DNA of 35,341 nt from RGIG3102 sp964507095 (GTDB lineage: Bacteria; Bacillota; Clostridia; Oscillospirales; Ruminococcaceae), in assembly GCA_964507095.1 (NCBI GenBank), contig CAZDOS010000016.1, forward strand, positions 1-35,341. Direction: 5' to 3'. Below, piece after piece: positions 7,578-14,601 of the stretch. The notes beneath the pieces were generated by a model that saw only the letters and a program-made list of their open reading frames with translations, ran no database searches and was not told the origin of the DNA. Numbering within the stretch: the first letter of the stretch is position 1; the number at the start of each line of letters is the position of its first letter. Both the position numbers and the translations under genes were made by a program.

Positions 7578-7603
7578 GTGGGAGGAATTTTCCGTTTGAC
7601 CAC
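7578..7603 (+). promoter_or_regulatory. Second, smaller L1-binding-site mimic before rplA
   Basis: GTGG (7578-7581) pairs with CCAC (7600-7603). An inner stem GGAA/TTCC (7584-7587 with 7590-7593) is separated from it by GA on one side and GTTTGA on the other. This is the same GTGGGAGG...CC-loop-CCAC layout as the site before rplK. The ribosome site AGGAGG (7604-7609) follows at once, so bound L1 could block initiation on its own gene. Structure seen; binding inferred. Confidence 0.6.
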
Positions 7604-7615
7604 AGGAGGTAAATA

Positions 7616-8311
7616 ATGAAACACGGTAAGAAATATGTCGACAGCAAGAAGCTGATCGACAGGACAAAGGCCTATGAGCTCGATGAGGCCTGCGGACTTG
7701 TCTGTGAGACAGCCACCGCAAAGTTCGATGAGACAGTTGAGCTCCATGTACGTCTTGGCGTTGACTCACGTCACGCGGACCAGCAGGTCCGTGGCGCCGT
7801 AGTTCTCCCTAACGGTACAGGTAAGAATGTAAGAGTGCTCGTAGTTGCCAAGGGCGACAACGAGAAGGCTGCCCTCGAGGCAGGCGCTGATATCGTCGGT
7901 GCAGAGGAGATCGTCGCAAAGATCCAGAACGAAGGATTCCTGGACTTTGACGTCATGATCACAAGCCCTGACATGATGGGCCTTGTAGGACGTCTCGGAC
8001 GTATCCTCGGACCTAGAGGTCTCATGCCTAACCCTAAGGCAGGAACAGTTTCACCTAATGTCGGCCAGGCAGTAAGAGAGGCCAAGGCCGGTAAGATCGA
8101 GTACCGTCTCGACAGGGCAAACATCATTCACGTTCCTGTAGGAAAGGTATCCTTCGGCAAGGATAAGCTCAATGAGAACATTTCCACAGTCATGGATGCC
8201 ATCGTAAAGGCAAAGCCGGCAGCAGCAAAGGGCCAGTACATCCGTTCCGTAGCCATCGCTACGACAATGGGCCCTGGCATCAAGCTGAACAACGCAAGGT
8301 TCGGCGGCTGA
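7616..8311 (+). CDS. rplA: Ribosomal protein L1
   Basis: A 231-residue uL1, binding the L1 stalk of 23S rRNA and, in many bacteria, its own mRNA. Typical features are KKYVDSKKLID at the N-terminus, VRGAVVLPNGTGK, the LVGRLGRILGPRGLMPNPKAGT core near the middle, and a C-terminus ending MGPGIKLN. AGGAGG lies six bases before the ATG. The gap to rplK (63 bases) holds the second L1-site mimic. The length is standard. Confidence 0.98.
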   Translation: MKHGKKYVDSKKLIDRTKAYELDEACGLVCETATAKFDETVELHVRLGVDSRHADQQVRGAVVLPNGTGKNVRVLVVAKGDNEKAALEAGADIVGAEEIVAKIQNEGFLDFDVMITSPDMMGLVGRLGRILGPRGLMPNPKAGTVSPNVGQAVREAKAGKIEYRLDRANIIHVPVGKVSFGKDKLNENISTVMDAIVKAKPAAAKGQYIRSVAIATTMGPGIKLNNARFGG

Positions 8312-8338
8312 TAGTCTCGAAGCTCCTGAAAATAGGTG

Positions 8339-8367
8339 TTGACAGACAAAACACAATAGTATATACT
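8339..8367 (+). promoter_or_regulatory. Strong promoter of the rplJ-rplL transcript
   Basis: A perfect TTGACA (8339-8344), 17-base spacer and TATACT (8362-8367, five of six) lie just upstream of the L10 leader. This makes rplJL a separate, highly expressed unit from rplKA. Confidence 0.85.
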
Positions 8368-8379
8368 TAACAGGCTGTT

Positions 8380-8456
8380 TTAAGACAGCAGGTGCCGAGA
8401 GGCGTAAAAGCTCAATGCTTGCCTGCCGAGAACGGGCGTAGATATCATGTATTTAC
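8380..8456 (+). promoter_or_regulatory. Ribosomal protein L10 leader RNA
   Basis: The stretch GACAGCAGGTG ... GCCTGCCGAG, in which GCAGG (8388-8392) pairs with CCTGC (8422-8426) around a purine-rich internal region, is the hallmark of the L10 leader. This is a cis-acting RNA bound by the L10(L12)4 complex for feedback control. It lies directly between the promoter and an attenuator hairpin upstream of rplJ, as in other Firmicutes. Confidence 0.85.
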
Positions 8457-8488
8457 AGGCTCATTTTCGGTATGGAAATGAGCCTTTT
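8457..8488 (+). terminator. Attenuator terminator in the L10 leader
   Basis: A perfect 10-bp stem (8457-8466 with 8476-8485, nine-base loop) is followed by a short U run. It lies 79 bases before rplJ and after the L10-binding fold, so L10 binding probably sets read-through (inference from the known leader class). Confidence 0.75.
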
Positions 8489-8567
8489 GTGTACTTTGGG
8501 CACAAATGAGAACCAACCGATTTGCACGCACAGGGCGTGACAAAAATAACTAGGAGAGGTGACAAAA

Positions 8568-9083
8568 TTGGCAAGTGAGAAAATCTTGACTCAGAAGCGG
8601 GAATACGTCCGGGATCTGAAGGCAAAGATCGACGGCTCACAGGGCGGCGTCGTATTCAACTACGGCGGCATCACAGTGGCCGAAGACACAAAGCTGCGTA
8701 AGGATCTTCGTGAAGCCGGTGTTTTCTACGAAGTAGTGAAGAACACGATGATGAAGATTGCCATCAAGGGTACTTCTCTGGAAGGCATGAGCGAGCATCT
8801 GAGCGGAACCACCGCTCTGGCTATCTCAGGAAATGAGGATCCGCTGGCAGCAGCCAGAGTCCTGCACGACTTCCGGGAGAAATCCAAGGGCAAATTCGAA
8901 ATCAAGACAGGCTACATGGACGGTGAAGTCCTGAATCTGGATGAGATCAACAGACTGGCAACATTGCCTAACAGAGAAGGCCTTCTCTCCATGCTGCTCT
9001 CAGCACTCAATGGCAACATCAGCGGTCTTGCCCGCGTACTGAATGCTGTAGTAGAGGCTAAAAATGAAGGCGGAGCTGCCTGA
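8568..9083 (+). CDS. rplJ: Ribosomal protein L10
   Basis: A 171-residue uL10, the base of the L7/L12 stalk. A GTG at 8559 is in frame but overlaps the ribosome site AGGAGAGG. The TTG at 8568 sits eight bases after it and gives (M)ASEKILTQKREYV, so I choose the TTG. Conserved parts are GGVVFNYGGITVAEDTKLR, VKNTMMKIA and the C-terminal helix that anchors L12 dimers. It is preceded by its own promoter, leader and attenuator and followed by rplL after 53 bases. Confidence 0.96.
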   Translation: MASEKILTQKREYVRDLKAKIDGSQGGVVFNYGGITVAEDTKLRKDLREAGVFYEVVKNTMMKIAIKGTSLEGMSEHLSGTTALAISGNEDPLAAARVLHDFREKSKGKFEIKTGYMDGEVLNLDEINRLATLPNREGLLSMLLSALNGNISGLARVLNAVVEAKNEGGAA

Positions 9084-9136
9084 TAAACGGGCAACTGAAA
9101 CATTTTTCACAAACGATAAGACGGAGGAAATTTAAA

Positions 9137-9511
9137 ATGGCAAGTGAGAAGATCACAGCTTTGGTAGAAGAGATCAAGACCCTGACAGTTCTTGAGCTGG
9201 CAGACCTTGTAAAGGCTATCGAGGAAGAGTTCGGCGTATCAGCAGCTGCTCCTGTAGCAGTAGTAGCAGGCGGTCCTGCAGCTCCTGCAGAGGAAGAGAA
9301 GACAGAGTTCGATGTAGTTCTGGCAGAAGTCGGTCCTACAAAGATGCAGGTCATCAAGGTCGTTAAGGAAGTTACAGGCCTCGGACTTAAGGAGTCCAAG
9401 GAACTGGTTGACAACGCTCCTAAGACGATCAAGGAAGCTGTTTCCAAGGCAGATGCTGAGGCTATGAAGGCAAAGCTCGAGGAAGCCGGCGCAAAGGTAG
9501 AACTGAAGTAA
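9137..9511 (+). CDS. rplL: Ribosomal protein L7/L12
   Basis: A 124-residue bL12: N-terminal dimerisation helices (about 1-32), an Ala/Pro/Val hinge (about 36-56), and a C-terminal factor-binding domain with KMQVIKVVKEVTGLGLKESK and AEAMKAKLEEAGAKVELK. It has GGAGG upstream and starts MASEKI, like the chosen start of L10. It is followed by a strong terminator, so the transcript ends here and does not run into rpoB. Confidence 0.98.
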   Translation: MASEKITALVEEIKTLTVLELADLVKAIEEEFGVSAAAPVAVVAGGPAAPAEEEKTEFDVVLAEVGPTKMQVIKVVKEVTGLGLKESKELVDNAPKTIKEAVSKADAEAMKAKLEEAGAKVELK

Positions 9512-9534
9512 TTCAGAATCCAAAAGAAGATACG

Positions 9535-9565
9535 CGGCCATCCGATCGGATGGCCGTTTTCTTTT
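9535..9565 (+). terminator. Strong intrinsic terminator after rplL
   Basis: A perfect 22-base palindrome (9535-9556: 9-bp stem, GATC loop) is followed by TTTTCTTTT. Confidence 0.93.
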
Positions 9566-9598
9566 GCCAAAGTTTCACAGTGAATACAGGGCGGGATA

Positions 9599-9607
9599 TG
9601 GTATACT
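9599..9607 (+). promoter_or_regulatory. Extended -10 promoter of the class V aminotransferase gene
   Basis: TGG then TATACT (TG at 9599-9600, hexamer 9602-9607) forms an extended -10. No good -35 lies 17 bases upstream. The start codon is 54 bases downstream. Confidence 0.5.
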
Positions 9608-9661
9608 TTATACACAGAGAGAACATGGACGGGCTCAAGTGAGCCCGGGGAGGAGACTGCG

Positions 9662-10816
9662 ATGGATAAATTTGCACTTGAGAGGAAAAGGTTTCCGGTC
9701 CTGAACGAGCAGGCATATCTTGAGACCAGCGGCACGGGACTCGTTCCTGACTATGTATATGACGGGATAAAGCATTACCAGGACGGCAGGTATCTGGTCG
9801 GCGGAGATGCGGACTGGGGCGGTTACGGAACGGTAAAGATGCTTTCAGACAGCAGGATCGCCCTTGCCCGGATGCTCGGCTGCAGCAGTGATGACATAGC
9901 CTTCGGCGCCAACTCATCTCAGATGATGTGCCTTTTCATAGACGGGATCGACCTGAAGGCAGGGGACAATGTCATCATGTCCGAACAGGTGTTCTTCGGA
10001 CAGATCTACGGCTGGCACTACGCCCGGCAGAGAGGCGTGGAGATAAGGTACGTGAAGCCGGATCACGGCATGGTCACCCTTGACATGATAAAGGAAGCGG
10101 CGGATGAGAACACCAGGGTGGTCAGTCTTGATCTTGTCGAGAACTCCACGGGCTTCTTCATATCCGCGGGCGAGATCGGAAAATGGTGCCGCGATAACGG
10201 GATATGGTTCATCACCGATGCAGCCCAGGGCGCAGGAGCAGTCAAGGTGGACGTGGAAAAGATGAACATCGATTTCCTGGCGGGCAGCGACTACAAGTGG
10301 ATGATGAACTACGGCGGCACCGGCTACGCCTACATCTCCCCGAGAGCAAGGAAGGCTCTCAGGAAGACAAGTGCCGGCTGGATGAGCGAAGTGAGCATCT
10401 TCTCTGAAAAGCTCCCTCCGGATATCTCGTCCACCGCTACAATGTTTGAATACGGATATCCGAATGTTTCGGGCATTTACGGAATAGGCAAGGTGGCAGA
10501 GAGATACGTCCGGCTCGGGCGGGATGATATCCACCGGTATATCCTGTCCCTCAACCGTTATCTCGAGGACAGGGTGAAAGAGATCGAAGGAGTGACCTTC
10601 TGGTCCGACTATCCGGAGGAGAACAGGAGCGGGATCATGATACTCACTCTTGACGACAACGTGAAGGCAGTGAACGAGGATTTTGTCAGGGCAAAGGTAA
10701 AGGCTCATATATCTTCAGGCGAGATGTACGGCGCAAAAAGGGCCATGAGGATAAGCGTGCATTATTACAACGACACCGGCGATATCGACAGGCTACTGGA
10801 GGTCCTGAAGGGCTGA
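9662..10816 (+). CDS. Class V PLP-dependent enzyme (cysteine desulfurase/epimerase-like fold)
   Basis: A 384-residue cytoplasmic fold-type I PLP enzyme of aminotransferase class V. The PLP lysine is Lys212 in GSDYKWMMNYGGTGY. Asp186 in FITDAAQGAGAVKVD contacts the pyridine nitrogen. The N-terminus YLETSGTGLVP is the usual substrate-side entry loop (Y-L-[DE]-x-[AS]). Cysteine desulfurases of the NifS/IscS group need a catalytic Cys in a C-terminal loop; none is obvious here (residues 330-384 lack Cys), so desulfurase activity is doubtful. An isopenicillin-N-epimerase-like or unknown lyase/transaminase role is possible. It is monocistronic, between the rplL terminator and the next promoter. Ribosome site GGGGAGGAG. 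The substrate cannot be assigned. Confidence 0.85.
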   Translation: MDKFALERKRFPVLNEQAYLETSGTGLVPDYVYDGIKHYQDGRYLVGGDADWGGYGTVKMLSDSRIALARMLGCSSDDIAFGANSSQMMCLFIDGIDLKAGDNVIMSEQVFFGQIYGWHYARQRGVEIRYVKPDHGMVTLDMIKEAADENTRVVSLDLVENSTGFFISAGEIGKWCRDNGIWFITDAAQGAGAVKVDVEKMNIDFLAGSDYKWMMNYGGTGYAYISPRARKALRKTSAGWMSEVSIFSEKLPPDISSTATMFEYGYPNVSGIYGIGKVAERYVRLGRDDIHRYILSLNRYLEDRVKEIEGVTFWSDYPEENRSGIMILTLDDNVKAVNEDFVRAKVKAHISSGEMYGAKRAMRISVHYYNDTGDIDRLLEVLKG

Positions 10817-10884
10817 AAATAAAATAACGCTGCAGAAACAAGAGATTTTAATGGTCAAAACGCCCTTCAGTTAGCCAAAGCATA

Positions 10885-10913
10885 TTGATTAAAAACCGTT
10901 AATGCTTTAAGAT
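10885..10913 (+). promoter_or_regulatory. Promoter of the EAL-Hpt operon
   Basis: TTGATT (10885-10890), 17 bases, TAAGAT (10908-10913, four of six). The start codon is about 79 bases downstream. Confidence 0.5.
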
Positions 10914-10991
10914 TGTTCACAGGACAGCTCGTTCCGGGCGTCCTTTCGGGCGAGAAGCCCATGAATAAAGAACATAAGATTCGGATAAACA

Positions 10992-12680
10992 ATGATTAAC
11001 CAGGTAAACAAGACGATAAACAGGAAGAGAAAGGTCCTCGTAGTTGACGATGAGATAGTCAACCGCCAACTGCTCGGATTCATCCTCGAGACACACTATG
11101 AAGTGCTCTATGCCGAGAACGGGCAGGTAGCGCTTGATATAGTCAGCAGGGAAAGAGAGAGCATATCGGTCATCCTGCTCGATCTAAGGATGCCGGTCAT
11201 GGACGGTCTCACTCTTCTGAACATACTGAAGGCTGACAGCGAGCTGTCTGCCATACCGGTGATCGTTCTCACCAGTGAGACCAAGTATGAGGTCGACAGC
11301 CTCAAGATGGGTGCCATCGACTTCATCAAGAAGCCTTATGATCTCCCTGAGATAATCCTTGCAAGAGTGCAGAGGATCATAGAGCTCACGGAAGACAAAA
11401 GGATCATCGGCATAGCCGAACACGATGACACAGGGCTCTACACCAAGAACTTCTTCCTTGAATACATGCGGCAGATAGACCAGTTCAAGGGAGAGAAGAG
11501 CATGGACACCATAGCTCTGGACATAGACCACTTCCATCTCATCAATGAGATATACGGAAGGGAATTCGGCGACCTGGTGCTTGTGAAGATAGGCGAGCGG
11601 ATCAAGGGTCTGCTTGAGGAGCATTCTGGGATAGGATGCCATTGGGATGTGGACCAGTTCTATATCTACTGCGAACACCTTGAGAGCGATGACGCCCTCA
11701 GAAAGCTCATAGACGATATAGGTGATTTCTCAAAGTCTGCCAGAGTCAGAATGAGAGCGGGCATCTTCCACGAGAGCGACATGGGTCCGGAGGAACGGTC
11801 AAACAGACTGAGCGGAGCGAGATTCGCCTGCAACACCCTAAGGAATTCATACACGAAGAGCATAGCCGTATACGACTCCAAGCTGCATGACAACGAGGTC
11901 TTCAACGAAAGACTGATAAATGACATGCAGACAGGAATAGACGAACATCAGTTCAAGGTGTTCTTTCAGCCCAAATATGACATTACGGGTGACAGACCGG
12001 TAATGTGCGCGGCAGAGGCACTGGTCAGATGGCAGCATCCGGAATTCGGGCTGCTGTCTCCGGGAAGGTTCATTCCCGCCTTCGAGTCCAACGGACTGCT
12101 GCACAGACTGGATAGAGCGGTCTGGGAAGAGGCGGCGATCCGGGTCTCAAGATGGAAGAAGGAACTGGGCGTGGAGATGACGGTGTCTGTGAATGTCTCC
12201 AGGATCGACCTGTATGATGCGGACACGCTGGAATTTATTCTGGACCTCATCAAGAAGTACGACATATCTCCTGAAATGTTCCATCTAGAGATAACCGAGA
12301 GCGCGTATATCGACGATACGGCAGAGATGCTTTCTACGATCAGATCCCTGCAGGAAGCAGGCCTGTATATTGAGATGGACGATTTCGGAGCGGGCTTCTC
12401 GTCATTGAATATGCTGACTGACATGCCTATCGACTGCCTTAAGCTGGACGTGCTGTTTGCGCGAAGCATCGACAGGGACGAGAGAAAATTCAGGCTGGTT
12501 GAAATGCTTATCTCACTGGCTAAATATCTGGGACTTCCCGTCATTGCAGAGGGAGTCGAGGAAAAGGAACAGTACGAAAGACTCAAGAGTGCCGGCTGTG
12601 ACATGGTACAGGGATACTACTTCTCAAAGCCGGTCCCTGAGGAAGAGTTTATCAGACTTATGATTGAAGGAGGAAGATAA
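10992..12680 (+). CDS. Receiver - degenerate GGDEF - EAL protein (probable c-di-GMP phosphodiesterase)
   Basis: 562 residues, no membrane segment. The receiver domain (about 13-135) has Asp64 as phospho-acceptor in ILLDLRMPVMDG and Lys in the KKPYD motif. The GGDEF-like domain (about 150-300) has DVDQF at 219-223 in place of GGDEF, so it cannot be a working cyclase. The EAL domain (about 312-555) looks intact: Glu342 in EALVRW, Asn in SVNVSR, Glu in LEITES, the DDFGAGFSSL metal site, the Lys of CLKLD and the late GYYFSKP motif. It should hydrolyse c-di-GMP under phosphorylation control. The immediate downstream partner is an Hpt protein, implying a phosphorelay. No hybrid kinase is in the window. 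A weak ribosome site precedes the ATG at 10992, so the exact start is less certain. Confidence 0.9.
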   Translation: MINQVNKTINRKRKVLVVDDEIVNRQLLGFILETHYEVLYAENGQVALDIVSRERESISVILLDLRMPVMDGLTLLNILKADSELSAIPVIVLTSETKYEVDSLKMGAIDFIKKPYDLPEIILARVQRIIELTEDKRIIGIAEHDDTGLYTKNFFLEYMRQIDQFKGEKSMDTIALDIDHFHLINEIYGREFGDLVLVKIGERIKGLLEEHSGIGCHWDVDQFYIYCEHLESDDALRKLIDDIGDFSKSARVRMRAGIFHESDMGPEERSNRLSGARFACNTLRNSYTKSIAVYDSKLHDNEVFNERLINDMQTGIDEHQFKVFFQPKYDITGDRPVMCAAEALVRWQHPEFGLLSPGRFIPAFESNGLLHRLDRAVWEEAAIRVSRWKKELGVEMTVSVNVSRIDLYDADTLEFILDLIKKYDISPEMFHLEITESAYIDDTAEMLSTIRSLQEAGLYIEMDDFGAGFSSLNMLTDMPIDCLKLDVLFARSIDRDERKFRLVEMLISLAKYLGLPVIAEGVEEKEQYERLKSAGCDMVQGYYFSKPVPEEEFIRLMIEGGR

Positions 12681-12681
12681 G

Positions 12682-13026
12682 ATGCTGACATTAGATGCAC
12701 TCAAGCGGTTCGGAGCCGACACCGAGGAAGGTCTGTCCAGATGCTTCAACAACGAAGCGTTCTATCTCAGGCTTGTAGGGATGATCAAGGATGAGAAGAA
12801 TTTCGAGCTTCTTGAAAAGGCAATAGAAGAGAACGATCTCGATGCCGGATTCGAGGCAGCGCATGCCCTGAAGGGCGTACTTGGCAATCTGTCTCTCACT
12901 CCGATGACCGAGATCGCGGTCGAGATGACGGAGCTGTTGAGAAACAGGACCCGGACCGATTATTCGGGAATGCTCTCTTCGCTTCTTGAGAAGAAACGGG
13001 AGCTTGACAAGCTGCTGGAAGACTGA
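12682..13026 (+). CDS. Hpt (histidine phosphotransfer) protein
   Basis: About 114 residues, all helical, with the Hpt core AAHALKGVLGNLSL in which His61 is the phospho-carrier, and an N-terminal LKRFGADTEEGLSRC segment typical of stand-alone Hpt proteins. The frame opens at 12664 inside the previous gene. AGGAGG (12668-12673) is eight bases before the ATG at 12682, so I start there, one base after the EAL gene stops. Such proteins shuttle phosphate between hybrid kinases and receivers; the adjacent receiver-EAL protein is the obvious acceptor (inference). A strong terminator follows. Confidence 0.88.
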   Translation: MLTLDALKRFGADTEEGLSRCFNNEAFYLRLVGMIKDEKNFELLEKAIEENDLDAGFEAAHALKGVLGNLSLTPMTEIAVEMTELLRNRTRTDYSGMLSSLLEKKRELDKLLED

Positions 13027-13048
13027 AACAATAACCGCACATAACCAT

Positions 13049-13080
13049 AAGGTCCCGCCCAAGCGACAGGCGGGACCTTT
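13049..13080 (+). terminator. Intrinsic terminator of the EAL-Hpt operon
   Basis: A perfect 11-bp GC-rich stem (13049-13059 with 13069-13079, nine-base loop) whose 3' side ends in a short T run. Confidence 0.88.
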
Positions 13081-13087
13081 ATCATGC

Positions 13088-13119
13088 AAAAAAAGAGCCG
13101 ACGGTCGACCCGTCAGCTC
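13088..13119 (-). terminator. Intrinsic terminator of the cyclase gene (minus strand)
   Basis: A 10-bp stem (13095-13104 with 13110-13119) followed by seven U in the minus transcript (A13088-13094). One pair is G-U on the minus RNA but would be a C-A mismatch on the plus RNA, so the hairpin works only in this direction. Confidence 0.82.
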
Positions 13120-13127
13120 AGAAATAT

Positions 13128-14465
13128 CTATTCGTAGAATCTGTATCCGTTTCTTCCGGCTTCCTTTGCCTTGTAAAGAGCGGCGTCGGCATCAGCGAAG
13201 ATGTCGTCGGAAGGATCCTTCCTGTCAGGGAATGCTATTCCCGCGGAAATGGAATTGTACGGCAGTCCGTCCGATGTGTCGTTCATAAATGCGCTTATCC
13301 GCTGGACCTTTCGTTCAATTACGTGTCTGAGAGACGAATCGGTGTGCACCATGACAACCGCAAACTCATCTCCTCCAATCCTGCAAGGATAGTCCTCGCT
13401 TCTGAAGTTGGCGCTGAGAGCCCTGGCCATCTTCTGGAGGACCTTGTCTCCCACGTCATGCCCGTAATTGTCGTTTATGCTCTTGAAGTAATCCACATCC
13501 AATATCAGGAGCGATGAATTCTGCTGAAGCAATCCCGACCTGAGATCTTCAAAGACCTTCCTGTTATACAGTCCTGTCAGAGGATCGTGAGTCGCCTCAT
13601 AGGACAGGTTCTGCTGATCCGTCTGGATCTGTGTGAGCATGCCGTTATAGCTTTCGGCTATCCGTACAAGTTCACTGGACCCCTTTACAGGTAGAAAGTC
13701 CTTCTCAAGGATCTTGGTGTTGAACTCTCGCAAAGGGATGATGATAAGATTCATCATTACAAGTATGTATGCCACGATGATTACAAACAGGATTGCTACA
13801 ATCATGTTTTCCAGCGACTGATAGGCCGAGTGTCTCCTGGAAAGAGTCTGCTGCCGCTGACTGGCTTCAAGCAGTGTCCGGTCAATGGCGAAGGACACAT
13901 CTTCGCTGATCATCTTCTTGTAGTCCTGGTAGGTCTCGTTGAATACAAGTTCTCTCCGCCTTGTGACCTTTTCGGGAGCGGAGAGCGGGACATCCGCATC
14001 AAGCAATACCACTTCGCCGACTTCGGAAGGGAAGGAATCGACCGATATGCTCATGGCATCAGCCATCAGCCTTATGGCATAGACCTCGATCTCCTGAAGT
14101 GTGCTGGAATTCTTCATCGCGTCAGATAGCCTTTCGGTTGCTTCTTCAGAACCAATGTACTTCCGTACGCTTTCAAGAGCGGTTGTTCTCCTCTTAGTCT
14201 CGTAGATCTCTGTAAAGAAGTTGTCCGCATACTCTCTGTCGCCGGTCTCGACGAAAAGCCTGACCTGTTCAGTCAGGAAATCGCTGCCCTGTTTCATGTC
14301 AAAGGCGGCTTTCTGCAAAACGTTATGTCTTTCTGTCATCTCAGACAGCTGGTTGAATGTCTGCGAGGTGCGGTATGAAGTGAACAACAGGATGAATGTT
14401 GTAACGATGGCAACGCCCATGAAGAGAGCGTTGACTGCACCTGATCTTATCGTATTCCTTTTCAT
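13128..14465 (-). CDS. Membrane-bound diguanylate cyclase (sensor-HAMP-GGDEF)
   Basis: A 445-residue protein that makes c-di-GMP. An N-terminal helix (about 10-30), an extracytoplasmic mostly helical sensor region (about 31-215, chemoreceptor four-helix-bundle style) and a second helix (about 221-245) are followed by a HAMP-like linker and a GGDEF domain (about 290-445). The domain has DPLTGLYNR, LDVDYFKSINDNYGHDVGD and an intact GGDEF at 364-368. The product-inhibition I-site is present: Arg355-x-x-Asp358 lies exactly five residues before the signature, as in PleD. Signal unknown. It is monocistronic, convergent with the EAL-Hpt operon across two opposed terminators. Confidence 0.94.
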   Translation of the reverse strand: MKRNTIRSGAVNALFMGVAIVTTFILLFTSYRTSQTFNQLSEMTERHNVLQKAAFDMKQGSDFLTEQVRLFVETGDREYADNFFTEIYETKRRTTALESVRKYIGSEEATERLSDAMKNSSTLQEIEVYAIRLMADAMSISVDSFPSEVGEVVLLDADVPLSAPEKVTRRRELVFNETYQDYKKMISEDVSFAIDRTLLEASQRQQTLSRRHSAYQSLENMIVAILFVIIVAYILVMMNLIIIPLREFNTKILEKDFLPVKGSSELVRIAESYNGMLTQIQTDQQNLSYEATHDPLTGLYNRKVFEDLRSGLLQQNSSLLILDVDYFKSINDNYGHDVGDKVLQKMARALSANFRSEDYPCRIGGDEFAVVMVHTDSSLRHVIERKVQRISAFMNDTSDGLPYNSISAGIAFPDRKDPSDDIFADADAALYKAKEAGRNGYRFYE

Positions 14466-14499
14466 AATCTCATTATGAATTCCGCACTATCAAAGAAAT

Positions 14500-14528
14500 A
14501 GTCTAAAGATGTCACAAAAAAAGGTAAA
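14500..14528 (-). promoter_or_regulatory. Probable promoter of the cyclase gene
   Basis: On the minus strand TTTACC (14523-14528), 17 bases, TAGACT (14500-14505), the same -10 variant as before rpmG. The start codon is 35 bases downstream. Confidence 0.45.
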
Positions 14529-14560
14529 GATGGTATAAAAGCGATTTGATGACAGCACCG

Positions 14561-14592
14561 CCAAAAAGAAAAGTGCCCTGAAAACAGGGCAC
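14561..14592 (-). terminator. Terminator of the pilus/regulator operon
   Basis: A perfect 8-bp stem with a four-base loop (14573-14592) followed on the minus strand by TTTTCTTTTT. It ends the long minus-strand operon that begins at or before the pilC-like gene. Confidence 0.85.
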
Positions 14593-14601
14593 AGTAAAGC
14601 A

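Noticed and set aside
8524..8539. GCACGCACAGGGC resembles the 5' end of a c-di-GMP-I riboswitch
   Set aside because: The rest of the consensus (AAACC, GACGCAAAG) is absent, the stretch forms a small 5-bp hairpin, and it lies in the rplJ leader just before the ribosome site.
8559..8567. GTG start for L10
   Set aside because: It overlaps the ribosome site; the TTG at 8568 has correct spacing and gives the expected N-terminus.
9662..10816. Calling the PLP enzyme a cysteine desulfurase (IscS/SufS)
   Set aside because: No active-site Cys in the expected C-terminal loop and no isc/suf partner genes nearby.
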